Part shown: positions 15,270 to 23,562 of the stretch, piece by piece
How the letters are laid out: each line of letters starts with the position of its first letter
Position numbering within the stretch: the stretch's first letter is position 1
Assembly: GCF_008704855.1 (NCBI RefSeq)
Contig: NZ_CP023691.1
Coordinates: 248,001 to 312,000 of the forward strand
DNA: 64,000 bases
DNA from: Streptomyces platensis
GTDB lineage: Bacteria; Actinomycetota; Actinomycetes; Streptomycetales; Streptomycetaceae
Direction: 5' to 3'
Notes under the pieces: generated by a model
Database searches by the model: none
Seen by the model: the letters and a program-made list of their open reading frames with translations, nothing else
Told to the model about the DNA's origin: nothing
Position numbers and translations under genes: made by a program

Positions 15270-17528
15270 ATGGATTCCTTTGAGCTGGGGCGGCTGACAG
15301 ACCACGACTTCGAGGAGGTGTGCCGGGACCTGTTCACGGAGCTCCTGGGCGTGCCGCTGGAGATCTTTCCGCGCGGCCGGGACCGGGGCGTCGACCTGCG
15401 CCATGACCCGGAAGGCGGTCCTTGCACGATTGTCCAGTGCAAGCATTGGTACCGCAGCGGCCGCGCGAAACTCCTGGCCCACCTGACCGACGAGGAGGTC
15501 CCCAAGGTCGCCGCTCTAAAGCCGGACCGCTATGTTCTCGCCACCACCGTCGGGTTGACCGTCGACGCCAAGGAGAAGCTGCGCGCCGCCTTCGCCCCTC
15601 ACATCCGGTCCACCGAGGACATCCACGGCGTGGATGACATCGTGGCCGCCCTGCGGGAGCGACCGCAGCTGGTGGAGCGGCACTTCCGGCTCTGGCTCAG
15701 CGGTACGGCGGCACTTGGCGCGCTGCTACACAAGGGCCCGCTGTTGCGCTCCGACTGGCTGCGGCGCGAGCTGGCGGAGGTGGCCCAGACGTTCGTCCCG
15801 CACGAGGGCTTCGCGCGTGCCCGGCAGCTTCTCGACGAGCAGCACGTGTGCATCGTGACTGGCATCCCCGGTGCCGGGAAGACCACGGTCGCGCGCATGC
15901 TCGCCGCCTGGCGGATGGGCCACGGCTGGGAGGTGCACGAGGTCAGCCAGGACATCGACGAGGTCGCAGAACTCTGGCGCGACGACGTGCCCCAACTCTT
16001 CCTCTACGACGACTTCCTGGGCCAGACCACGCTGCTGCCCCAGTTCGGCAAGAACGAGGACACGCGCCTGCTGTCCGTGATGCGCGCGATACGAGACGCG
16101 CCAGACAAGGCCTTGGTCATGACGACCCGCGACTACATCCTGGAGGAGGCCCGCCGCAAGCACGATCGGCTGGCCGCCGAAGATGTACGGGACGCTCTCA
16201 CCGGCATTCGCCTCACCGACCTAGACCTGCTGACCCGCGGGCGGATCCTCTACAACCACGTCCACCGCTCGGCTCTCGGACCGCGACAGAAACGGCAGTT
16301 CGCCGCTCGCGACGCCTGGCTGCCCGTGGTTAGCCACCGCAACTTCAGCCCGCGCCTGATCGAGGAGACTCTGCGCATCGACCTGAAGCGCGAACCGGAC
16401 GTCGCCACCGCCATGGTCGCCAACCTGGACAATCCCCGGCGGATATGGGAACGCATCGTCGAGAACGAACTCACCGACGAAGCCGTGCACTTGCTAGAGA
16501 TCCTCTTCACGTACGAGTCCGTCGAACTCGTCGAACTGGAGGAGACTTGGACCTGGTATCGCAAGGAATTGGACCGAGAGGCGGACGGCCGCCGCTTCCG
16601 TCACGCGCTCCAGGTGCTCGACGGAACCATGCTCGTCATCGACGAAGGTGCTGTCTCCTTCCATAACCCGTCGATTGCCGACTACATCCGCTTCCACCTC
16701 AACGCCGGCCGGGGGCAGTTGGGCGCGCTGCTCGCCTCCTGCGGCGATATGCGGCAGGTCGAACGCCTCGTGGATGCCGGACGGTTGGCAGACGGCGGCG
16801 GCATTCTCGCACAACTGATAGAGCTCAAGCCGGCGTTGACCTCCGCGGTACTCGGGGCAGAAGACACCGTGGATGACAACAGAGAGGACCACCTTGTGTG
16901 GGCCCTCGACACCGCGGAGACCATCGGCTCCCCGTCACTGGCGGACTACGTGGCGCAACGGGCCCTGGAACTGCCGCGGTGGTCGGAGAACACGAAGGAT
17001 CTGCTCCGGCTCGCGAACTTGCTGGACGGCAGCCGACTGATTACGCAGGAGGTCTCCGCCGAGTTCCGCGCCCTGGTCGACGAACATGTCAGCAGCCAGA
17101 TCTCGGAGCGTGTGGCCGCCGGCTGGGTCCAGGTGAACAACTGGTATGCGAATCTTGGCGAGCCGATCGGATGGCTCGCCGAGGGAACGCTGCTGGACGA
17201 CATGGTGGAGTGCGCCTTGGAGAAACTGCGTGAACTCGCCGCCGACCCCGGGGACCTCAGCGAGACCAGCATCGGCTACCTCGAAGCGCTGCTGAGCTTC
17301 CTCACCGACAACGATGCCCACCTGCTGCACGATGAGGAGTTCCGGGCTGTCGACCGGGTGCGGGAGCAGCTAACCCAGGCGCGGGAGGCTGCATGGCACT
17401 CCCTGGCGGAGCGCTCACCGGACCGAGGCCGACCGGTCAAGCTGCCACCCGACCCCCGTCATGAGCAGGCCGTCGTCGCGGAGTTCATGAGCGGCCTCGG
17501 CAACGCGGAGTCGGACGGCGCGGGCTGA
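15270..17528 (+). CDS. Mrr-type nuclease fused to nSTAND3-type ATPase, probable defence effector
   Basis: 752 residues. N-terminus: a PD-(D/E)xK restriction-endonuclease fold of the Mrr class, with DFEEVCRDLF, catalytic Asp in DRGVDLRHD (Asp42) and QCK (56-58). Centre: P-loop ATPase with Walker A GIPGAGKTT (198-206), Walker B LFLYDD (243-248) and MTTRDYI (284-290), the layout of the nSTAND3 group. C-terminus: ~350 helical residues, likely a sensor. Known relatives include antiphage STAND proteins whose nuclease is switched on by ligand binding; applying that here is inference. ATG 15270 is preferred because the nuclease fold starts directly after it; a GTG at 15201 is possible. No partner gene is adjacent. 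Confidence 0.85.
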   Translation: MDSFELGRLTDHDFEEVCRDLFTELLGVPLEIFPRGRDRGVDLRHDPEGGPCTIVQCKHWYRSGRAKLLAHLTDEEVPKVAALKPDRYVLATTVGLTVDAKEKLRAAFAPHIRSTEDIHGVDDIVAALRERPQLVERHFRLWLSGTAALGALLHKGPLLRSDWLRRELAEVAQTFVPHEGFARARQLLDEQHVCIVTGIPGAGKTTVARMLAAWRMGHGWEVHEVSQDIDEVAELWRDDVPQLFLYDDFLGQTTLLPQFGKNEDTRLLSVMRAIRDAPDKALVMTTRDYILEEARRKHDRLAAEDVRDALTGIRLTDLDLLTRGRILYNHVHRSALGPRQKRQFAARDAWLPVVSHRNFSPRLIEETLRIDLKREPDVATAMVANLDNPRRIWERIVENELTDEAVHLLEILFTYESVELVELEETWTWYRKELDREADGRRFRHALQVLDGTMLVIDEGAVSFHNPSIADYIRFHLNAGRGQLGALLASCGDMRQVERLVDAGRLADGGGILAQLIELKPALTSAVLGAEDTVDDNREDHLVWALDTAETIGSPSLADYVAQRALELPRWSENTKDLLRLANLLDGSRLITQEVSAEFRALVDEHVSSQISERVAAGWVQVNNWYANLGEPIGWLAEGTLLDDMVECALEKLRELAADPGDLSETSIGYLEALLSFLTDNDAHLLHDEEFRAVDRVREQLTQAREAAWHSLAERSPDRGRPVKLPPDPRHEQAVVAEFMSGLGNAESDGAG

Positions 17529-17744
17529 ACAGTTGCCCTCCCACGTCCGCCACACCCCTGCCCCACTAACAGGTCGTTGCCACACCAGCCCCTGAGGGTG
17601 TTGCGATGACCAAGCCACGCCGGAAGGGCCCGGAGGCACCTGGGCCCGATACGCCCCCGGCGACACGCACGGTGACGTCAAGACCGGCCTCACCGAGGAA
17701 TACGCGACACCTCAACATGCGAGCCCATCAGTCCCGAGGCCGGA

Positions 17745-18662
17745 TCACTTGCGAAGTCGAGAACGGTACTCGCCCGGGGCCGTGCCTCGGGCACGTCTGA
17801 AGGCACGGCTGAAAGCGTGCGGAGAGCCGTATCCGACCGCGCCGGAGATCGACTCGACCGGGTCATCGGTATCGCGGAGCCGGACGGACGCCAGGTCGAT
17901 GCGCCACTGCGTCACGTACGCGCCCGGCGTCTGTCCGAGGGCGGACCGGAAACGCCTGGACAGCGTCGCCCGGGAGACGCTCGTCGCGGCGGCCAGGGTC
18001 TCCGTGGTCCATGGGTGTTCCGGTTGGGCGTGGACACATGCCAGAGCGTCGCGCACGACCGGATCACGCATCGCTCCCAGCCATGAGCCGGACTGCTCCT
18101 GCGGGTGGCGGGCCAGCCAGGCGCGTACGAACTGGACGAGCAGAAGGTCGACGATGCTGTTGATGGCGGCGGTGGTACCGATCTGCGGCTGGGCGAGCTC
18201 AGCAGCGAGAAGTTCGACGGTCCTTCTGAGCTGCGCGTTCTGGCGGGCTGTGACGTGCATCGGCCGAGCGAGGGAGGTAAGCACCGGTGTGCGCACCTCC
18301 GGGTCCTGCTCATAGCGCAGGACGATCACTTCCGTCTGCACCGGCGCCGAGCCCAGCCGCAGGGCCCGGCCATCGCCAAAAGACCGGGCCGCCGCCTCAC
18401 GGTCGCAGGAACCCATCGTCACGCCGGCGCCGCCGGCTATCCCGTGTGCGGTGCCCGGCGACACCAGGACGGCGTCTCCGGCCTGCACCTGAAGAGGTTT
18501 CTCGCCCGTGACGTGGAGCCACATGGTGCCGCGGGACACCACATGCAGTGCCGCCCCTGGAGAGGAGTCCAGCCACAGGCCCCAGGTTCCTCCGGCCTTC
18601 AGCATGACCCCCAGCGCCCCACGCGCACCCGAAACACGCAAGACCTCCGCCAGCACATCCAT
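17745..18662 (-). CDS. AraC-family regulator with cupin sensor domain
   Basis: 305 residues. The N-terminal half is a cupin_6 domain (SPGAALHVVSRGTMWLHVTG, LQVQAGDAVLVSPGTAHGI), the C-terminal ~100 residues the double HTH of AraC proteins (TETLAAATSVSRATLSRRFRSALGQTPGAYV and ISGAVGYGSPHAFSRAFRRARGTAPGEYR). ATG 18662 starts the cupin directly. It lies 70 bases downstream of the alcohol dehydrogenase gene in the same direction and probably controls it; such pairs are common. Confidence 0.88.
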   Translation of the reverse strand: MDVLAEVLRVSGARGALGVMLKAGGTWGLWLDSSPGAALHVVSRGTMWLHVTGEKPLQVQAGDAVLVSPGTAHGIAGGAGVTMGSCDREAAARSFGDGRALRLGSAPVQTEVIVLRYEQDPEVRTPVLTSLARPMHVTARQNAQLRRTVELLAAELAQPQIGTTAAINSIVDLLLVQFVRAWLARHPQEQSGSWLGAMRDPVVRDALACVHAQPEHPWTTETLAAATSVSRATLSRRFRSALGQTPGAYVTQWRIDLASVRLRDTDDPVESISGAVGYGSPHAFSRAFRRARGTAPGEYRSRLRK

Positions 18663-18732
18663 GGGCCCATCCTCGTCCACCGCCGCGCCTCGCCCACCGG
18701 CGGGCGAGGCGCATGTGTCCTCGTGCACAGCT

Positions 18733-19641
18733 TCAGGCCACGTCAAGAACGACCTTTCCGTGCACCTTCCGTGCGAACAGCGCCTGGACGGCGTCGCCCA
18801 CCCCCTGCCAGTCGCCTCGCAGCCCGACCGGCGCCAAGAGCCTCCCGGCGGCCATGAGGCCCAGCAGGTCCGTCAGCTCCCCGCCGGTCGGCGTCATGTC
18901 GCCGTAGGTGGCGATGCTGCGGGGCTCGCCGAAGCCGAACAAGGCCCCTGACGGGAACGTGGTGTCCTGCCCCGAGGAGTAACCGACCAGGTAGAGGGTG
19001 CCGCCCTCGGCGAGGGAACTCCACGCCTGGGCCACCAGCGGCCCGCCGACCGTGTCCAGGACGAGGTCGAACCGGTCCCCGGTCCCGGCCAGGTCGGTCA
19101 GGACATTGTCGGCGCCGAGTTCACGGAGCCCGGCGGCCCGCTCCGGCGAACCGACGAGTGCCGTCACCCGGGCACCGGCCAGCGCCGCCAGCTGGACAGC
19201 GAAGTGCCCCACGCCCCCGCTGGCGCCCGTGACCAGCACGTTGCGCGCCAACAGGGAACGCTTGCGCAGCACCCGGAACGGGGTGACTCCGGCGATCCCC
19301 AGCGCGGCGGCGTCGGCCAGGTCCACGCCCTCGGGGACGGTGCCGAGCGAGGCGGGGCCGACTGCCACCCGCTCCGCCCACGCGTGGGGAGCCATCCCCA
19401 CGGCAACGCGCGTACCTGCGGGCGGCCCCGAGCCGTCGGACGCGGCGCGCACCACGACGCCGGCCGCGTCGTGACCGTGCACACCGCCGGCCGGCCACTG
19501 GTGCACGTAATTCAGCTCTCCGAAGTTGAGACCGATGTGCCGTATCTCCACCAACGCCTCACCGGCGGACGGTACGGGCTCATCGACATCGGCGAACCGG
19601 ATGGGTCCGGCGTCACTGTGATCGACCACAAGGGCGCGCAT
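18733..19641 (-). CDS. Zinc-type alcohol dehydrogenase family oxidoreductase
   Basis: 302-residue medium-chain dehydrogenase. GroES-like N-terminus (MRALVVDHSDAGPIRFADVDEPVPSAGEALVEIRHIGLNF in outline) and a Rossmann fold with VLVTGASGGVGHFAVQLAALAG. The zinc-ligand cysteines are absent, so it belongs with the NADPH-dependent enoyl/quinone reductase branch. ATG 19641 has AGAAGGA upstream. The AraC regulator follows on the same strand. Substrate not known. Confidence 0.87.
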   Translation of the reverse strand: MRALVVDHSDAGPIRFADVDEPVPSAGEALVEIRHIGLNFGELNYVHQWPAGGVHGHDAAGVVVRAASDGSGPPAGTRVAVGMAPHAWAERVAVGPASLGTVPEGVDLADAAALGIAGVTPFRVLRKRSLLARNVLVTGASGGVGHFAVQLAALAGARVTALVGSPERAAGLRELGADNVLTDLAGTGDRFDLVLDTVGGPLVAQAWSSLAEGGTLYLVGYSSGQDTTFPSGALFGFGEPRSIATYGDMTPTGGELTDLLGLMAAGRLLAPVGLRGDWQGVGDAVQALFARKVHGKVVLDVA

Positions 19642-19834
19642 AGGGGTGTGTTTCCTTCTCTCGTGGATGTGCCAGAACGCTTGGCGCGGCAACAGATCGA
19701 GTGCGCGAATGCCGCACTGCCGCCTTCTTGGAACCCTTACGCAGCACCGGGACAACGACCAGACCCGTGAGAATCAATCAGTTGACGATCTGTGTCAGTG
19801 CGACTCGCGGCGCGTCGAGCCCTGCACCCGTCCG

Positions 19835-20107
19835 GTGGATGACGCTGTGCCGGGACCGGTCGCCGCTTGTCAAGAACCGCCCAGCGGGCCCGCCCGCGCG
19901 TCTTCTCTGAACAAGATCAAGCAGGTCAGCGCCCCGGTGCCCGATCAGCTGCCTGAACGGCCTCTTGCCCCAGAGGAAGCAAAGGCCGCAGCGCTTGCGG
20001 CGAAAGAGAACATCGAGGACGCCCTTGCCCGGCTCTTCCTCCGCCTTGGCCCCCCGCCAGAACCCCACACCCGTGCAGGAACGGACGATGGAGGGGCGCA
20101 GCAGTGA
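19835..20107 (+). CDS. Small hypothetical protein coupled to membrane protein
   Basis: The C-terminal 60 residues have good coding bias and a helical sequence (PLAPEEAKAAALAAKENIEDALARLFLRLG). Its TGA overlaps the GTG of the next gene (GTGA, 20104-20107), which argues for real translation. The start is uncertain: GTG 19835 and GTG 19847 are both in frame and neither has a good ribosome binding site. Not recognised. Confidence 0.45.
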   Translation: MDDAVPGPVAACQEPPSGPARASSLNKIKQVSAPVPDQLPERPLAPEEAKAAALAAKENIEDALARLFLRLGPPPEPHTRAGTDDGGAQQ

Positions 20108-20580
20108 ACGCGGACAACAGCAGCGAAGTGCCCGTGCCTCAAGTCGATCAGCCAGCGGTCCTTGCCGCGATGGAACTCGTCATGAAGTGGGGGCAGACAC
20201 CTGGTGGGCCGGAAGTACTCCAGATGGCCCTGGGCGCGCTGGAGCCGCAACTGAATCGGGAACACGAGGCCCTCTTGCGAAAGTTGAGCATGCGGGAGAA
20301 GGCGGATGACCAGAGGGCCAGGGCCGAGCGGGAGCGACAGCAGCTTCAGTTCCGGACGACGAGTTTGATAGTCGGGGCGATCCTGAGCGTCGCCATGCTC
20401 GCAGCCGGCGTATACGTCGCCAAGGACGCTTGGTGGCTCGCGTGCCTTCTCTGCGGCCCGAGTCTGATCTCCATGGCTGCCATCACTATCCTGCGACGCC
20501 ACGACAAGGAGGCCATGAGATCCGTGGCGGACGCAGCTAAACGGGCCACAAGCGCTGCCTCACAGACACAGATGCCTTAG
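20104..20580 (+). CDS. Small membrane protein with coiled-coil segment
   Basis: 158 residues. A charged helical segment (LNREHEALLRKLSMREKADDQRARAERERQQ) precedes two hydrophobic helices (TTSLIVGAILSVAMLAAGVYV and WWLACLLCGPSLISMAAITIL) and a basic tail. The order charged helix then two membrane helices is like DUF2335-type proteins, but the match is only architectural. Starts at a GTG overlapping the previous stop. Confidence 0.65.
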   Translation: MNADNSSEVPVPQVDQPAVLAAMELVMKWGQTPGGPEVLQMALGALEPQLNREHEALLRKLSMREKADDQRARAERERQQLQFRTTSLIVGAILSVAMLAAGVYVAKDAWWLACLLCGPSLISMAAITILRRHDKEAMRSVADAAKRATSAASQTQMP

Positions 20581-20652
20581 AGAGGTGGACGCGTTCCCCC
20601 CACACCCGCTCGCTATCGCCCGGGACCGGAGTTCGGCGTCGGATCCCAGGCG

Positions 20653-21543
20653 TCAATCGACCCTTGCTGGGCCGCTGCTTGCGCGTGGGGCCCGGAGGCG
20701 ATAGCGGAGGAAGAGATACGAATCCCGTCGCCGCACACTGATCAGATCAGTCCACGCTGGCCGGTTCGGCAGCAGTTCGAGCCCGGCGACCAGCCCGAGT
20801 CTGGAGGTGTTGGCACGGCCGGCGAGCACTGGGGACGTCGTGAGGAACACTTCATCCACCAAGCCCTCGCTGAACAGGTGACCGATCAGGTGAGGCCCGC
20901 CCTCGGTGAGCACCGCAGTGTGCCCGTGGGCATGGAGAGCCGTAAGTACGTCCGCCATACGGAAGTTGGGTCCTTCGCCAGCCGTGAGTAACGTGCATGC
21001 TGCTGGCAGACGTCCATCCAATTTACGGGCGCCGCCCAGGGTAGTGGCCACGAGCGCGCCCGACCGCAGGGCTGAGTGCTCGGTGGGCAACTCGCCGCTC
21101 GCGGTGACCACAACCAGTTCCGGCTGAGCGGCGCGTCGTAGGTTCCGCCGCAGCTCGGCGAAGGCAGGGGCGGCTTGCGGACAGACGTGATCGGGTGTCC
21201 ACCGATGGCGGGGTGTGGCTCGGAGCGTGCCGGCCCCGATGAGTACCGCGTCGGCGCATGCACGCAGCAGTCCCATGACGAAGCGGTCCGCAGGCTCACG
21301 CCCGCTGATCGCCGAGCCGGACGACGGGTATTCGGGACCGAGGGTGACCACGCCGTCAATGGAGGCGACGAAGTTCGCGTACACGCATGGCGAGGTGAAG
21401 CCCAGATCACCGCCGTAGGCCGTGGCGAGCGCCGGAGGCAGGCTGAAGCGGGGCTGCCCGGCCTCCTCGTACAGCAACTCCAGCGGTTCCAAGATTGCTG
21501 GAGGTGTTCCGCCAGCGCGGGGCGTGGCGGTGTGCTCAGCCAT
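20653..21543 (-). CDS. RibD C-terminal-type reductase (dihydrofolate-reductase fold)
   Basis: 296 residues of the pyrimidine reductase/DHFR-like fold: YANFVASIDGVVTLG at the start, RFVMGLLRACADAVLIGAGTLRAT, then LTEGGPHLIGHLFSEGLVDEVFLTTSP (the GGP...L...LVDE signature) near the end. Such enzymes use NADPH to reduce ribosylaminopyrimidinones or pterins. The ATG at 21543 overlaps the 3' end of the GTP cyclohydrolase gene by eight bases, so both are translated together and presumably act in one pathway on a GTP-derived product. Confidence 0.85.
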   Translation of the reverse strand: MAEHTATPRAGGTPPAILEPLELLYEEAGQPRFSLPPALATAYGGDLGFTSPCVYANFVASIDGVVTLGPEYPSSGSAISGREPADRFVMGLLRACADAVLIGAGTLRATPRHRWTPDHVCPQAAPAFAELRRNLRRAAQPELVVVTASGELPTEHSALRSGALVATTLGGARKLDGRLPAACTLLTAGEGPNFRMADVLTALHAHGHTAVLTEGGPHLIGHLFSEGLVDEVFLTTSPVLAGRANTSRLGLVAGLELLPNRPAWTDLISVRRRDSYLFLRYRLRAPRASSGPARVD

Positions 21544-22249
21544 GGCCGGGCAGTCCCCGTTGGCCGCACATTGTGAAGAATTCGGCACGCAATAGCGGAT
21601 CCTCATCGTAGGTGCCCCGCCAGTGGGTGGTACGGGTACTGGACTCGATCTCCCGTACCCCGCGCATCTGCGTGCACAGATGCACCGCCTCCAAGTGGAC
21701 CGCGACGCCGTGCGGTTGAAGGATCTGCTGCAAAGATCCGGCGAGTTGGCGGCCGATGCGCTCCTGCATAGAGAATCGACGGGCGAACAGCCGCACCAGT
21801 CTGGTGAGTTTGGACAGCCCGAGGATGTGCTCGTGAGCGATGTAACCAACGTACGCCTTGCCGAAGAAGGGCAAGCTGTGGTGCTCGCACAGAGAGAAGA
21901 ACGGGATCGGCCCTTCGACGATCTGACTGATCCGGCAGTCCGAACCACCATGGCATTCGGTCTCGAACGCGGTGACCAGCTTTTCGTCGCCTTCGTACCC
22001 ACTGGTGGCATCGAAGAGGGCACGCAGGAAGCGGCGGGGTGTGTCTGCCGTGGCCGCTGACCCGACGGCCAGGCCCAGCGCCTGGAAGATCTCCTTCACA
22101 TGGTCCTCGTACCGCTGCCAGTCTTCGGGGGCGATCTCCCGCGGAGACACGGCTGCCCACTCCACCTCGTCCGTGACGGGTACGAGCCGTTCTCCGACCA
22201 GCCCTGCGACGGGTGGAGGGCTGTGCATTTGCTCGGATGCGTCATTCAT
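21536..22249 (-). CDS. folE: GTP cyclohydrolase I
   Basis: 237 residues. Converts GTP to 7,8-dihydroneopterin triphosphate. Zinc ligands are visible in SLCEHHSLPF (Cys and His) and HLCTQMRGV (Cys); TPRRFLRALFDATSGYEGDEK and the GKAYVGYI block are also typical. ATG 22249 is chosen because GAGG lies six bases upstream; ATG 22273 has a weaker site. It is coupled to a RibD-like reductase, not to folate genes, so it is probably a second, pathway-specific copy for a reduced pterin or other GTP-derived metabolite. Confidence 0.9.
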   Translation of the reverse strand: MNDASEQMHSPPPVAGLVGERLVPVTDEVEWAAVSPREIAPEDWQRYEDHVKEIFQALGLAVGSAATADTPRRFLRALFDATSGYEGDEKLVTAFETECHGGSDCRISQIVEGPIPFFSLCEHHSLPFFGKAYVGYIAHEHILGLSKLTRLVRLFARRFSMQERIGRQLAGSLQQILQPHGVAVHLEAVHLCTQMRGVREIESSTRTTHWRGTYDEDPLLRAEFFTMCGQRGLPGHG

Positions 22250-22455
22250 CTGCAGCCTCAAGGTGGGATACATGTCTCACTGCAGCCGGCCACTTCCATT
22301 ATCGACCGTTTCATGCGTGAGCGCTGGGTGAGTTAGGGATGCCTCACGCGCCAGCTAACTGAGCGTTGGCCAGGGCGTCGGTCCGCAGCTGACCGGTCCC
22401 GTACAGATCCAGCAGGCGCGTCCGGGTGGGCTCTGGGCTCGCGCTTCTTGCAGGG

Positions 22456-22950
22456 TCACACGTAGTAACGGGAAATAATCTCGAGCCGCGCGACTTCGTC
22501 CGGTCCCGGGTAAGCCACGAGCACCGGGAGGCCGCTGGGATCTCGTCCCTCGATGACGGTGAAGCCCTCGCCGTGCATGGTGTAAACACGGTCGGATTGG
22601 GCTCTGAGCACGCGCTCGCATCGCTGGAAGTCGCCGGGGCCGTCCGCCGTCCAGATCACGTACTGTGCGCCGACGTGGCCCACTGGGTGGGCGGCTTGGG
22701 GGCCCACGGCCCGGAGGTACACCTGGAACCCGTTGTGGCCCACGAGCAGCGTGGCGGTGGTGGTGCGGACCGTGACCTCCATGTTCAGCAGCTCCTGGTA
22801 GAAGTCCGCTGACGCGTCGTGGTCGTGGACGAACACCACGACCGAGGCCAGCCGCGGGCCTCGTGTCTCCGGTCTGGTCCCGGCCGACTCCGCCGGAAGC
22901 TGATCGTCGTGCGGGCCGGAAGGCGCCGCTTCCTTCGGATCCATCATCAA
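22456..22950 (-). CDS. VOC-family (glyoxalase-like) protein
   Basis: 164 residues. A single VOC module is seen: LASVVVFVHDHDASADFYQELLNMEV, then TATLLVGHNGFQVYLRAV, and DPSGLPVLVAYPG at the end. VOC proteins bind a metal and act as lyases, dioxygenases or resistance proteins. GAAGG precedes ATG 22950. Downstream, between 22344 and 22441, about 30 codons with coding bias (TRTRLLDLYGTGQLRTDALA) remain from some other minus-strand gene. Confidence 0.78.
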   Translation of the reverse strand: MMMDPKEAAPSGPHDDQLPAESAGTRPETRGPRLASVVVFVHDHDASADFYQELLNMEVTVRTTTATLLVGHNGFQVYLRAVGPQAAHPVGHVGAQYVIWTADGPGDFQRCERVLRAQSDRVYTMHGEGFTVIEGRDPSGLPVLVAYPGPDEVARLEIISRYYV

Positions 22951-23079
22951 GGGCCCTTCCGCCTTCGAACGCGGTACGGGGCTTCGTGTTCAGCTTCTGG
23001 TCCTGTTTTCACGCTACCTGGCCCGCGTCTTTCCTGCCGGAACCACGGAGCAGGCCCGCGCGGCGTCGGCCTGGGACCC

Positions 23080-23562
23080 TCAGCCTGGCCATGCGAGGAA
23101 CAGGCCGACGATCGTGCCGTAGACGAGGTGCGCGGCGAGCGTGACGGTGGGCGTGCGGGGGCCGTAGTTGAGCATGAGGAAACCGGGCGGTTCGAGCAGC
23201 GCGACGTGGGGGGCGCTGGTGTGGGGCGCGCCCATGCGTGGGTGGACGAGGGGCAGCAGGATGTTCACCAGCGCCGTGGCGGCGAACAAGCCGTGGACGA
23301 GGCCGAAGACGGTGCCCAGCCACCAGCTGCTGTAGCCGACGGCAACGAAAACCGCGTAGTACAGCATGGCGAAGAGCAGGCCGTTGACGAAGTGCACGCC
23401 GTAGCCGAGGGCCTTGGCGCGGGTCCGGTCGCTGGTAAAGGCGGTGCCGAGCAGGAACGGCAGGTCGATGCGGGTGAGGTTGAGGGCGTTGGCTGCGCGC
23501 AGTGCGGTGGTCAGGACGAGGGTGCCGATGAATCCGCCCGCCAGTGCCGCCCAGATACTCAT
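23080..23562 (-). CDS. Hypothetical four-helix membrane protein
   Basis: 160 residues with four hydrophobic segments (WAALAGGFIGTLVLTTAL, FVNGLLFAMLYYAVFVAVGY, LGTVFGLVHGLFAATALVNILLPL, LAAHLVYGTIVGLFLAWPG) and a loop rich in Pro and His between helices 3 and 4. The ATG overlaps the stop of the GH15 gene (ATGA at 23559-23562). Last gene of the operon that also contains a USP. Not recognised. Confidence 0.75.
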   Translation of the reverse strand: MSIWAALAGGFIGTLVLTTALRAANALNLTRIDLPFLLGTAFTSDRTRAKALGYGVHFVNGLLFAMLYYAVFVAVGYSSWWLGTVFGLVHGLFAATALVNILLPLVHPRMGAPHTSAPHVALLEPPGFLMLNYGPRTPTVTLAAHLVYGTIVGLFLAWPG

